This document shows, piece after piece, positions 1 to 7,768 of a stretch of 13,340 nucleotides of DNA. This stretch comes from JAAZMA01 sp036720245 (lineage in GTDB: Bacteria; Bacillota; Clostridia; Tissierellales; Tepidimicrobiaceae): positions 1 through 13,340 of the forward strand of contig DAIMNI010000061.1 in the NCBI GenBank assembly GCA_036720245.1. The letters run 5' to 3'. A program made the position numbers and the translations under genes. The notes below the pieces were generated by a model that did no database searches, was not told the DNA's origin, and worked only from the letters and a program-made list of their open reading frames with translations. The first letter of the stretch is position 1; each line of letters starts with the position of its first letter.

Positions 1-1
1 A

Positions 2-700
2 TTGTATAAACAAAATAAATATAAGGAATCCATTATAAATTTAAATCATACTATAAAGTTATCTAAGGAATACAAGGCCTTTAATAATTATGGGGAATCC
101 CATATGGTTTTAGGTATTATATATAAAAAGATAAATGAAATAGATAAGGCAATTGATTGTACTGAAAAAGCTGTTTCAATTTTTCATGGTTTAGATGATA
201 AACATCTAAAGGCAGCTTGTCAAAAGAATATTGGTAACTATTATTTAATTAACAATGATTTCTTAAATGCTGAAAAAAATCTAGTGGAAGCTTTAAAATA
301 TTTTGATTCAAATCAAAATCATGAAATAGCACACACCATTAGATCTGATATACAAGAATTACTTGTAAAAAAAGAAGATTATGAAAAGGCCATTGAATAT
401 GTAAACGAAATAGACATAAATATAATCAATACAGTAGATCAAGCAAGAATATATATGAATTTAGGAAATGCTTATGCAGGTGTTGGGGACTATAATTTAG
501 CTAAGGATAATTTAAAGAAAGCAGAGGAACTACTAGAAAATAGTAATTGCTATGATGTGCTTCACCTTATTTATGATTCATATTCCCATATGTATTCATC
601 TCTTAAGGATTATGAAAATGCGTATATATATTCCGAAAAATCTAAGGAATTTCTTAAGCTTTCTTTTAGTGATAAACAAGTGGTTGAAAGGTTAGAGTAA
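2..700 (+). CDS. TPR-type transcriptional regulator (RRNPP-like), C-terminal part, cut by window edge
   Basis: This is the C-terminal ~232 codons of a tetratricopeptide-repeat regulator. The reading frame is open to the left edge. The first in-frame codon is TTG, but it lines up with an internal Leu codon of the full-length paralogue at 10988-12307, so it is not a start, and about 209 codons including the DNA-binding domain should lie outside the window. The two copies align without a gap (constant offset of 11,613 bases) and are roughly 80% identical in protein. Helical repeats rich in Tyr, Lys and Asn-Ala-Glu/Lys-Ala patterns mark TPR units that in RRNPP proteins bind a short peptide. The tail differs from the paralogue (VVERLE versus VVEK). 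It converges on the cyclophilin gene at 723. Whether the missing N-terminus is intact cannot be seen here. Confidence 0.85.
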   Translation: MYKQNKYKESIINLNHTIKLSKEYKAFNNYGESHMVLGIIYKKINEIDKAIDCTEKAVSIFHGLDDKHLKAACQKNIGNYYLINNDFLNAEKNLVEALKYFDSNQNHEIAHTIRSDIQELLVKKEDYEKAIEYVNEIDINIINTVDQARIYMNLGNAYAGVGDYNLAKDNLKKAEELLENSNCYDVLHLIYDSYSHMYSSLKDYENAYIYSEKSKEFLKLSFSDKQVVERLE

Positions 701-720
701 ATGGAGCCTTTGGCTCCGTT
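701..720. terminator. Bidirectional hairpin terminator between convergent genes
   Basis: A compact hairpin: GGAGCC (703-708), loop TTT, GGCTCC (712-717), extendable outward by a G-T pair and two A-T pairs. It lies between the stop of the regulator fragment (700) and the stop of the convergent cyclophilin (723), where one terminator can serve both strands. The T-run is short on either strand, so efficiency is uncertain. Confidence 0.7.
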
Positions 721-722
721 AA

Positions 723-1460
723 CTACTCTTCTCCATAAGGAACTATTTCTATGGTCTCGATAACTACTGGATCTAATGTTACCGTTGAACCTGTATCTGT
801 ATTGAAAATTAGCGGTCGCCCGTTTATTTCAAGAGCAGTATCCATACCATAGAATACCTGTCCAAATACAGTATAATCATTGTCTAATCTTGGTACTCCA
901 CCAAAATTTGCATAGGCTTTTATAAGCTCAGGTGTATACCCTTCCTCAATACCTATGGTTGACATTAATTCTAAATATGCGGGTTCAATTCCATTATTGC
1001 AAATTATATAAAAGCTGCTAGAATTACCCCCTTCATTTCCGCCAGCTCCTACTGCACCTGTAAAATGATGATAAGCTTCGCTAATTTCTCTTTCAAAATA
1101 ATCTCCATATATACTTTTACCTGTAAAACTGCTAGATGTTCCAATTTGAATTAAAAATTCTTCCTCAATTCTATCAAAGGCATATCCATCATAGAAACCT
1201 TCATTGGCTAAGGTTTTAAAATTTTCTACAGCCAATGGAGCTACATCTGGGAATAGTCTTATTTTTATATCTCCAGCATTTGTCTTTATTATTGCAATTT
1301 CTTCCCCTTTTCCTGGTGGTCTGAGTTGATTAAATTCAGATTTTCCAAATCGAGTATAGCCATTAACTATTTTACCTGGCCTGTATCTAAGGCATAGGGA
1401 TAATGAAACTACAATAATTATTAATATTATTATTAAGATTTTATTCCTAAATGTTCTCAT
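723..1460 (-). CDS. Membrane-anchored cyclophilin-type peptidyl-prolyl isomerase (second copy)
   Basis: Cyclophilin domain of about 190 residues (roughly 52-242) behind a hydrophobic N-terminal segment (residues 8-23), so the enzyme should face outside the membrane. The PPIase core F-D-R97-I-E-E-E-F102-L-I-Q105 keeps the Arg, Phe and Gln that match Arg55, Phe60 and Gln63 of human cyclophilin A. The segment NSSSFYI (146-152) has Ser where active cyclophilins and the sister copy at 4099 have Gln, and the later YTVFGQV has Tyr in place of the usual His, so activity may be reduced. Cys23 follows LSL, a poor lipobox, so anchoring as an uncleaved helix is as likely as lipidation. The start has GGAGG eight bases upstream, and it follows the permease at 1472 by 11 bases. 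It is the last gene of the minus-strand string. Confidence 0.9.
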   Translation of the reverse strand: MRTFRNKILIIILIIIVVSLSLCLRYRPGKIVNGYTRFGKSEFNQLRPPGKGEEIAIIKTNAGDIKIRLFPDVAPLAVENFKTLANEGFYDGYAFDRIEEEFLIQIGTSSSFTGKSIYGDYFEREISEAYHHFTGAVGAGGNEGGNSSSFYIICNNGIEPAYLELMSTIGIEEGYTPELIKAYANFGGVPRLDNDYTVFGQVFYGMDTALEINGRPLIFNTDTGSTVTLDPVVIETIEIVPYGEE

Positions 1461-1471
1461 TATAATTCCTC

Positions 1472-2704
1472 CTATTCTCTAGCACCAAGGAAATCCTTAT
1501 TTTTAAATTTAATATAACTAATAAAAATAAATAAAATACTTAATGTAATATTCATGGTAATTCCCCATAAATAATTATATCTATAAAATCCACTTATTAC
1601 ATTTTCATAAAAGCAATACATATATGGATATAGTAAATTAATTATTGAATTTTTATTCCCTATTTCATTAAAGGTAAAAGCTGCAATTATCAAAACTATA
1701 GATATTCCTAATGTTTTTTCCAAGGAATCTGTAAATATGGATAAAAATATTATCAATCCTATACTCAAAAATACTAATGTAATTAGCATCAATACTCCAA
1801 GAAAGATTTTATTTTTTAGTGGAATAATTTTAAAATTCCCTTCATTTGATTTCAAGGTCAATTTATTTATTGTGCTAGATACTATCTGAGGATAATAAAA
1901 TTCTCCAATTCCAAATAATATGGTATTTATTATAAAGTTTAATATAAATATAAAAACCAATAAGATAAATACTATGGATAAAATACAAATAAGTTTCCCC
2001 CAAAAAATATCTTTCCTTTCAAAAGGCTGAGTATATTCTAATTTATAACTTCCTTCCATAACAGAGGACAAGAAGATATCCATTGATAGTAAAATTATTA
2101 TGAAAACCATTATTAAAATATTGTTTTTCTGGAAAAGTAAATTTAAAGTATTTGCACCAGTTGGCTTATATTCATTTAGTTGAAATGGAATACTATTTTC
2201 CATAAAATAATCATATTTATATTTGTAATATTTAACCTCCTGAATATTTGTTTTTCGTTCAGATAAATATATATCATCAATATAACCTTTTTCGTAAGAA
2301 TCTACAGTATTTGTATATCTTTCACTTAAATATTTTACTAATAATCTATTCCACTCTGGATCTTCCTCTGCTTTTATGTAGGCATTGGCTATTCTCCCTG
2401 AAACAGGAGCTTCCATATTTAAATATTCTACTTCTCCTTCCATTTTTTCAATTTCTTCAATCATGTTTTCATTCTTATCTAATGTACTTCGTGCCGATAA
2501 CTCTTCATTTAAAACCGTTAGTTTTGTATTAGCCCTCTCGGAAATTAATTTATACTCTTGTACAAAATTATCCTTATAGTTCTTGTATTGTCTATAATTA
2601 TATATATTAACCCCTAGGACAAATGCCAATAGTATGAATATAAGCAGTTTATTTTTCCTTTTATTAAAAAATTTTCTAAATTCATATTTTATAATTTTTT
2701 TCAT
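1472..2704 (-). CDS. ABC-2-like permease, type B (second copy)
   Basis: A 410-residue membrane protein with a basic N-terminus, one membrane helix (about 18-37), a charged, probably coiled-coil extracellular domain (about 38-190) and five further helices. This is the usual layout of ABC-2 type transporter subunits. It is a paralogue of the protein at 4830-6041: both share TGAN(S/T)L, a block with EGSYKL and QPFERK near residue 220, an INL(I/L)YPY motif and the ending KDFLGA(K/R)E. The start is preceded by GGAGGTG, and it sits 30 bases after permease A' (2735-4042), its likely partner. No ATP-binding motif is present in it or in any neighbour. Substrate unknown; export of, or immunity to, the modified peptide is inferred from context. 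Confidence 0.8.
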   Translation of the reverse strand: MKKIIKYEFRKFFNKRKNKLLIFILLAFVLGVNIYNYRQYKNYKDNFVQEYKLISERANTKLTVLNEELSARSTLDKNENMIEEIEKMEGEVEYLNMEAPVSGRIANAYIKAEEDPEWNRLLVKYLSERYTNTVDSYEKGYIDDIYLSERKTNIQEVKYYKYKYDYFMENSIPFQLNEYKPTGANTLNLLFQKNNILIMVFIIILLSMDIFLSSVMEGSYKLEYTQPFERKDIFWGKLICILSIVFILLVFIFILNFIINTILFGIGEFYYPQIVSSTINKLTLKSNEGNFKIIPLKNKIFLGVLMLITLVFLSIGLIIFLSIFTDSLEKTLGISIVLIIAAFTFNEIGNKNSIINLLYPYMYCFYENVISGFYRYNYLWGITMNITLSILFIFISYIKFKNKDFLGARE

Positions 2705-2734
2705 CTAATTCACCTCCATAAAAAGATCTAAGAA

Positions 2735-4042
2735 TTATATATCCTTTTTCTTGAAATATATTATTCCAGTGGATAATAAAATAATTGTAGATAAAGATAG
2801 TATTATAAAGCTTGTTAGAGCTGTAACATTGCAACTTCCATTTATTATGGCTGCTGAATTATTCATTGTAAAGGGAGACAAATTATAATGTCTTTCATGT
2901 ATATATGGCTGACTTAATTTATATCCGAGGGAGAAAATTAATGCTGTTATAATAAAACCCATTTGTTCATTATTGATTAATGAAGATATTAGTTCTACTA
3001 GTGCCACTACAAATAATACAAATAATATGGTGAATAGAATACTTAATAAAATAAATTTATAAAATGGTATTATTTCATCACCTAAAAGTATGGTCTCAAC
3101 CCCTCTTATTGACTGACGCGGTAATCTGCTTATGCCAATATAAATATTGGGATAGTTTAACCCCTCTACAAAATTATGACGTGGAATTAGACTTTTAAAT
3201 CCCAAGGGATAATAAGACACTGGATATTTTAAACTTACAAAGCCATATTTAAATCCAATTATTACACTTACAAATATTAATGGAATATATACAAGGAGTA
3301 GAATATGCAATACTCCACTAATATATTTTGCCATATAGTATTTCCATCTAGGTAGACCTTGTGTTAAAGATAGTTTAATACTTTCATTATTTATTTCTTT
3401 ATTTATACTATTGTAAATAAGTAGTATTGGAAATATTATTAGAAGTATGGGAAGAATGTCTATTAGATAATTATATAAAAAAGAAATATTGTTTATATCG
3501 TCATTGTAATATACATCTAAATCATTATTGTATAAATAGTTGTGAAATTTAGCATGATTAATACAAGAAAACCCCATTAAAGGAAATCTATCTCCTGCAT
3601 GGTAAATACTTATATCTTCATATTTTGTACCATCGCTTACATTGTCCCAAATTTCTTTAATCTTTTTTTCCGCAGCTTTAAATTGAATCACATCTGTAGA
3701 TGACATATATTCTTTTGCACTTATTAATAGGGAAAAGGCATTATTTTTATTATAATTTTTATAATCCCCTTTCGCATCTGCTTCAACTATTTTCTTGGCA
3801 ATTTCTAATCTTTTTTCTTTTGTTTTTTCATTTACATACCCAAGCCAATATTCATCTCCATAATTTCTTATATCTAAATTTGCAGACCAAGTATTATATG
3901 TTCCTGAAAAAGGTCTATTAAGCCTTTCAGCTTTTATATCCTCTATTTTTATATAGGGCATCATCAATATAAGCCATACTAGAATCCAGGTTAATGGGCT
4001 TTTTAATCGTTTTTTAAAGTCATAAAGTATCAAATTAAACAT
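2735..4042 (-). CDS. ABC-2-like permease, type A (second copy)
   Basis: A 435-residue membrane protein: N-terminal helix (about 17-32), a large soluble loop to about residue 190, then five or six helices ending in a basic KKKDI tail. It is a paralogue of the 447-residue protein at 6058-7401, sharing (K)SPLTW, RLNRPF, NDDINNI/NDINNI, an IYNSINKE block and KYY near residue 240. The start has a near-perfect GGAGGTGA site. It begins 56 bases after the first cyclophilin, the widest gap inside the duplicated part, so this is where the second three-gene unit starts. It presumably pairs with the type B permease 30 bases downstream. The function beyond membrane transport is not recognisable, and the partner ATPase is missing from the window. 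Confidence 0.8.
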   Translation of the reverse strand: MFNLILYDFKKRLKSPLTWILVWLILMMPYIKIEDIKAERLNRPFSGTYNTWSANLDIRNYGDEYWLGYVNEKTKEKRLEIAKKIVEADAKGDYKNYNKNNAFSLLISAKEYMSSTDVIQFKAAEKKIKEIWDNVSDGTKYEDISIYHAGDRFPLMGFSCINHAKFHNYLYNNDLDVYYNDDINNISFLYNYLIDILPILLIIFPILLIYNSINKEINNESIKLSLTQGLPRWKYYMAKYISGVLHILLLVYIPLIFVSVIIGFKYGFVSLKYPVSYYPLGFKSLIPRHNFVEGLNYPNIYIGISRLPRQSIRGVETILLGDEIIPFYKFILLSILFTILFVLFVVALVELISSLINNEQMGFIITALIFSLGYKLSQPYIHERHYNLSPFTMNNSAAIINGSCNVTALTSFIILSLSTIILLSTGIIYFKKKDI

Positions 4043-4098
4043 TAGATCACCTCCATTTATGATATCAACCCCTATTTTTATTAAACCCGCTTAGAGTT

Positions 4099-4818
4099 TT
4101 AAATATCCCCTTCATAAGGAACTATTTCTATTTTTTCTATAATAACATCATCTACTGGCTCCTTAGTTATGGGGTTTACATCTACTTGATTTATACCAAT
4201 TACTGTATCCATACCATAAAACACTTGACCGAAAATTGTATATTGAAGATCTAGTCTAGGGACCCCTCCAAATACCTCATAGGCTTCTATTACTTCCCTT
4301 GGATAGCCTTCCTCGTCTAATTCTTTCATAACCTCTAAATACTCTTCATCTATACCATCTTGTACAATAATATAAAATTGACTACTGTTTTTATTTTCTT
4401 CCCTTTTAGCTAGGCCAACACATCCTGTTATATGACGATAGTTTAAATCAACCTCGTCTTCGTAAAAATCTCCAAATATACTTTTCCCTTCCGGAAAGTC
4501 TTTGTTTTCTCCTATTTGAATTAAAAAATTTTCTTCTACTCTTGAAAATTTTACTCCCTTATAAAATCCCTCTTTTGCCAATGCTTTAAAATTTTCAACA
4601 GCCTTTGGTGCTATTTCTGGAAATAATCGAATTTTTATTTCCCCCATATTAGTTATAATAATAGCAATTTCTTCTCCTTTTTTAGGACTTTGCACCTGTT
4701 CTAATTTTAAATTCCCTATTTGTGTGTATCCATCTATGATTTTACCAGCATTTGTACTGCAACTACTTATTAGGGTGGATAGTATTAATATAATTAATAT
4801 TAAATTTATTTTTTTCAT
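4099..4818 (-). CDS. Lipoprotein cyclophilin-type peptidyl-prolyl isomerase (first copy)
   Basis: A 239-residue protein with a lipoprotein signal peptide: two lysines, a hydrophobic run, then L-I-S-S-C20. Processing would tether it to the outer face of the membrane. The cyclophilin domain (about 48-235) keeps R93, F98 and Q101 in F-S-R-V-E-E-N-F-L-I-Q and the NSSQFYI strand (144-150), matching the catalytic Arg/Phe/Gln set of cyclophilin A. The usual His near the end is Tyr193 (QYTIFGQV). The GGVPRLD insertion typical of bacterial forms is present. AGGAGG lies upstream of the ATG, 11 bases separate it from permease B, and the same order recurs in the second unit. A cell-surface proline isomerase in a peptide-maturation operon suggests a role in folding or release of the exported product; that is inference. 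Confidence 0.92.
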   Translation of the reverse strand: MKKINLILIILILSTLISSCSTNAGKIIDGYTQIGNLKLEQVQSPKKGEEIAIIITNMGEIKIRLFPEIAPKAVENFKALAKEGFYKGVKFSRVEENFLIQIGENKDFPEGKSIFGDFYEDEVDLNYRHITGCVGLAKREENKNSSQFYIIVQDGIDEEYLEVMKELDEEGYPREVIEAYEVFGGVPRLDLQYTIFGQVFYGMDTVIGINQVDVNPITKEPVDDVIIEKIEIVPYEGDI

Positions 4819-4829
4819 AAATTTTCCTC

Positions 4830-6041
4830 CTATTCTTTAGCCCCTAAGAAATCCTTGTAAATAAATTTCTTATAGCTCATTATGAATAATATAATTGTCA
4901 TAGAAATATTTAATATTATTCCAAATAAGTAGTTAGAACGATTATTTACTTCTATAACATTTTTTATATATAAATAAGAATATGGATAAATTAAATTTAT
5001 TATGGATTGTTTGTCTAGAAAATTTTCAAATATAAATGCTAATACTAATAGCATAATGGAAAATCCCAAAGTTTTTGTGCTGGAGTCTAAAAATATGGAT
5101 ATACAGATAATTAAAGTAATTGTCAAAAGTAAAATTGGTAATAATAATATAAAGCCCCTTAAAACAAATTTCCACAAAGGTAATATACTATAGCCTATAT
5201 TACTTGTACTAAAGGCTAGACTTTTTATATTTCCTCTTGTAACAAATGGATAATTCATATCTCCTATTCCATAAATAGCACTAATAATTATAAAATTTAG
5301 TAAAACTCCTAATATAATAATTTCTAAGGATATTATAATAATTACTATTACTTTTCCTAAAAAAATTTGTTTTCTTTCAAAGGGTTGACTATAGGCTAAT
5401 TTGTAGCTTCCCTCTTCTATTTCTGAAAGATATATATCTATAGATAATAGTGCTATAAGGAATATTAATATTAATAGATTCTCTCCATCTAGAAACATAA
5501 TTAATGAATTGGCCCCTGTCATAGTATAGGGGTTTAAAATAGGCTGTATATCATTGTCTAGCATATATTGATTAATATGCATTTTCTTATGAATTTCTTC
5601 CATATTCAATCCTTTTTCCTTTAAAAACCCCTTTTCTATAATTTCATCTTCTAAACCCTTAAGAATATTTTTATATCTATCATTTTCTGCTATCAAAACA
5701 TAATAAAACTTTTCCTTATTGTCTTCCTCATAGGTTTGTGATATTAACATTAATTTGTTTCGCTCTACCCTATAAAATTCCATTTCTTCTTCTAATTCTT
5801 CTCTTTCCTTGTCTGTTAAATTTTCATCCTTTTCTAAACGCAATGCATTTTGACCAAAAATTCCATCTGCCTGCATATATCTACTTCTATATGTTTCTGC
5901 CGTTTCTTTCATATAGAGATTATATTGTTTTAAATTGTAAAAATTCATTCCGAGCACATAGGTAAAAAATAAAATTATTATAATAATATTTTTTCTAGAT
6001 TTAAAGAATTTCTGAAATTCATTTTTAATTATTCTTTTCAT
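4830..6041 (-). CDS. ABC-2-like permease, type B (first copy)
   Basis: A 403-residue membrane protein: N-terminal amphipathic basic stretch, helix about 18-36, a strongly charged Lys/Glu-rich extracellular region (about 37-175) likely to form a coiled coil, then hydrophobic helices near 188-206, 230-255, 288-312, 320-340 and 372-393. EGSYKL and QPFERK after the second helix and the KDFLGAKE tail are shared with the copy at 1472-2704. The ATG has AAGGGGGA upstream and starts 16 bases after the type A permease stop; translation is probably coupled. The A-then-B order is repeated, which points to a heteromeric permease. Neither protein carries a nucleotide-binding domain. The substrate is unknown. 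Confidence 0.8.
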   Translation of the reverse strand: MKRIIKNEFQKFFKSRKNIIIIILFFTYVLGMNFYNLKQYNLYMKETAETYRSRYMQADGIFGQNALRLEKDENLTDKEREELEEEMEFYRVERNKLMLISQTYEEDNKEKFYYVLIAENDRYKNILKGLEDEIIEKGFLKEKGLNMEEIHKKMHINQYMLDNDIQPILNPYTMTGANSLIMFLDGENLLILIFLIALLSIDIYLSEIEEGSYKLAYSQPFERKQIFLGKVIVIIIISLEIIILGVLLNFIIISAIYGIGDMNYPFVTRGNIKSLAFSTSNIGYSILPLWKFVLRGFILLLPILLLTITLIICISIFLDSSTKTLGFSIMLLVLAFIFENFLDKQSIINLIYPYSYLYIKNVIEVNNRSNYLFGIILNISMTIILFIMSYKKFIYKDFLGAKE

Positions 6042-6057
6042 GATTGTCCCCCTTCTA

Positions 6058-7401
6058 TTAAATTTCCTTTTTCCTAAAATATATCCCTCCGACTATTAAT
6101 AATAAAATAGTAGAACTTAGTAAAATCAATATACTGGTTAATGCTGTTATATTATAGGTTCCTATGATTATTCTAGATGCATTTTCCATAGTAAAAGGAC
6201 TTAAGTTTAGGTGCTTTTCATATTTAAATGGGGCACTTATTAATGTTCCTATAATAAATACTCCAGTAGCTGCAACAAAGCTTATGATTTCGTGATTAAT
6301 AATGGCTGAAATAAGCTGTATTAAGGCTACTGCAAATCCTATGAATAATATAGTTAGTATCAATACAATTAGTAGGTATTTATAAAAAGGGGTTATTTCC
6401 ATTCTTTCATGGGGATAAGCTTGATTTGCCATTACTTTATAACTAGGTGAAAAATAACTAAAGGTTCTAGCAAGCCGTGGATAATTACCCCATGTAGATT
6501 TAACTGAATCAAAATAATTTGGAATAGATTTAAAACTTTTCATGCTATTTTTTAGATAAATAGTAGAATAATCAATAGGTGCAAATCCATTTAATAATCC
6601 TAATATAAGACTTATAATAATAGCTGGAAAAACAAATATAAATATTACATAAATTACACCACTTGTCCATTTGCTAATATAATATTTTCTTCTACTAATA
6701 GATTGAGTAAGTACCAATTTTAGACTACCTCTGTTTTTTTCTTTATTTATGGTATTATAAATAAATATTATTGAAATAATAACAATAAATTTTGGGACAA
6801 TGTTAAAAAAATAATCATATAAATATGTAATATTATTTATATCATTCTCATAGATAGGTTCAAAATCATTTTTATATAATTTATAATAGTATTTAGCTAT
6901 TAATAGAGGCTCATATTTTCCTTCACTAAATACATCACCAAATGGATAAAAATTTACATCTTCATAGGCAATCCCACCACTAACATCATTCCACATATCT
7001 ATAGTCTTATTATAAAAAACAGTATCCATAATAGGGTCATTAGTTACATATCCACCCTTTGCCCTTATAAGATTATAAAAAGTCATAGTCCTCATTAATT
7101 CTTTTATATTATTTTCTTCGCTAGCTTTTACAAATTCTTCTGGTATTATAGTATATAAATAATGGGCAAGATATGCTTCAGGATATGCTTCCCTTTCCAT
7201 TTCATCCATAAACTGAACCCAATCATAAGTCTGACCACTTCCCCATAAATAAATATCATGCCCTTGAAATGGTCTATTTAATCTTTTATTTTTCATTTCT
7301 ATAATATTTAACATAGACATTAAACAAAGTATAAATATAATAAACCAAGTTAATGGATTTTTTATTCTTTGCTTTAGGTCTGTTTTTATAAGTGTAGACA
7401 T
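6058..7401 (-). CDS. ABC-2-like permease, type A (first copy)
   Basis: A 447-residue membrane protein, the first gene after the precursor. It has a helix at about 17-34, a large extracellular domain (about 38-195) rich in Tyr and acidic residues, helices near 200-217, 247-270, 342-366, 371-393 and 418-440, and a basic FRKKEI tail. This fits the ABC-2 permease layout, and it is paralogous to the gene at 2735-4042. GGAGGG lies upstream of the ATG. The 90 bases between the precursor stop (7492) and this start show no convincing terminator, so read-through from the precursor is likely. They do contain one arm of the inverted repeat that flanks the precursor gene. The role is inferred from position only: export of or immunity to the peptide. 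Confidence 0.8.
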   Translation of the reverse strand: MSTLIKTDLKQRIKNPLTWFIIFILCLMSMLNIIEMKNKRLNRPFQGHDIYLWGSGQTYDWVQFMDEMEREAYPEAYLAHYLYTIIPEEFVKASEENNIKELMRTMTFYNLIRAKGGYVTNDPIMDTVFYNKTIDMWNDVSGGIAYEDVNFYPFGDVFSEGKYEPLLIAKYYYKLYKNDFEPIYENDINNITYLYDYFFNIVPKFIVIISIIFIYNTINKEKNRGSLKLVLTQSISRRKYYISKWTSGVIYVIFIFVFPAIIISLILGLLNGFAPIDYSTIYLKNSMKSFKSIPNYFDSVKSTWGNYPRLARTFSYFSPSYKVMANQAYPHERMEITPFYKYLLIVLILTILFIGFAVALIQLISAIINHEIISFVAATGVFIIGTLISAPFKYEKHLNLSPFTMENASRIIIGTYNITALTSILILLSSTILLLIVGGIYFRKKEI

Positions 7402-7491
7402 AAAATATCCCTCCTAAATACCGTTTATTCTATATAAAACCGACGCAAGTTTAGCTTATTTTACAATAGGTTAATTTCTAATATTTTTCTG

Positions 7492-7668
7492 CTAAATATC
7501 TATACCTTGTGGCATTGTCCCTGTATAAGCATAGTCTCTTTGTAATTCCCATGCAAAATCTCGATTTACCTTATCTCCAGGCCTGCATATAGCACTACAA
7601 GTGCACATACCAACTATTGATTTAAGTGAAGTATTTTCTTTTTTACCTACTTTACCTAATTTTCTCAT
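7492..7668 (-). CDS. RiPP precursor peptide, Cys-containing, substrate of the CcpM-type maturase
   Basis: A 58-residue peptide starting MRKLGKVGKK. An ATG six codons further upstream (7686) is in frame, but the strong ribosome site AGGGAGGTG lies inside those six codons and is correctly spaced for the ATG at 7668, so the shorter form is chosen. Residues 1-20 form a basic leader ending SIVG. Three cysteines follow in M-C22-T-C24-S-A-I-C28, then RPG and a Cys-free tail rich in charged and aromatic residues ending in TGTMPQGIDI. No signal peptide or membrane helix is present. The clustered cysteines, the short basic MRKLGK start and the adjacent maturase genes recall the clostridial CLI_3235/Clo7bot precursor families, though this one has fewer cysteines than I remember for them. 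The modification and the leader cleavage site are unknown. Confidence 0.85.
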   Translation of the reverse strand: MRKLGKVGKKENTSLKSIVGMCTCSAICRPGDKVNRDFAWELQRDYAYTGTMPQGIDI

Positions 7669-7708
7669 ATCAACACCTCCCTTCATCTTTTATTTACATA
7701 ATACTTTG

Positions 7709-7738
7709 GTATTTCTAAATTTTTATACATAGAATACC
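7709..7738 (-). promoter_or_regulatory. Leader hairpin upstream of the precursor gene
   Basis: On the plus strand GGTATTTCTA (7709-7718) can pair with TAGAATACC (7730-7738) with one bulged T and a loop of about 11 bases. It lies about 40 bases before the precursor start, between it and the acyl-carrier-like gene. It is weak and AT-rich. It could mark a separate precursor transcript or an RNA processing site that raises precursor levels over the upstream enzymes. Confidence 0.3.
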
Positions 7739-7768
7739 TACTTTCTTACGTCGGTTTCATATCAAATA

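Larger units (their letters stand above)
7432..7762. repeat. Inverted repeat flanking the precursor peptide gene
   Basis: The minus-strand reading of 7449-7432 is CTTGCGTCGGTTTTATAT; the plus-strand reading of 7745-7762 is CTTACGTCGGTTTCATAT. Sixteen of 18 bases match in inverted orientation, with about 295 bases between the arms that hold the precursor gene and its leader. The G+C-rich core CGTCGG stands out in this AT-rich DNA, and I see no third copy in the window. Possible meanings are paired regulator sites, a long-range RNA stem around the precursor message, or the ends of a small mobile cassette. None is shown by the sequence. Confidence 0.65.

Noticed and set aside
2248..2579. Two plus-strand open frames of 64-94 codons opposite the type B permease.
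   Set aside because: They have no ribosome site and are antisense shadows of an AT-rich coding region; the minus-strand frame has homologous motifs and proper start signals.
7669..7686. Upstream in-frame ATG adding six residues to the precursor.
   Set aside because: The ribosome binding site of the second ATG is inside these codons, and no separate site precedes the first ATG.
7432..7762. Reading the precursor-flanking inverted repeat as an insertion sequence or integron-like element.
   Set aside because: No transposase or recombinase gene, and no target-site duplication that I can see; kept only as a repeat.
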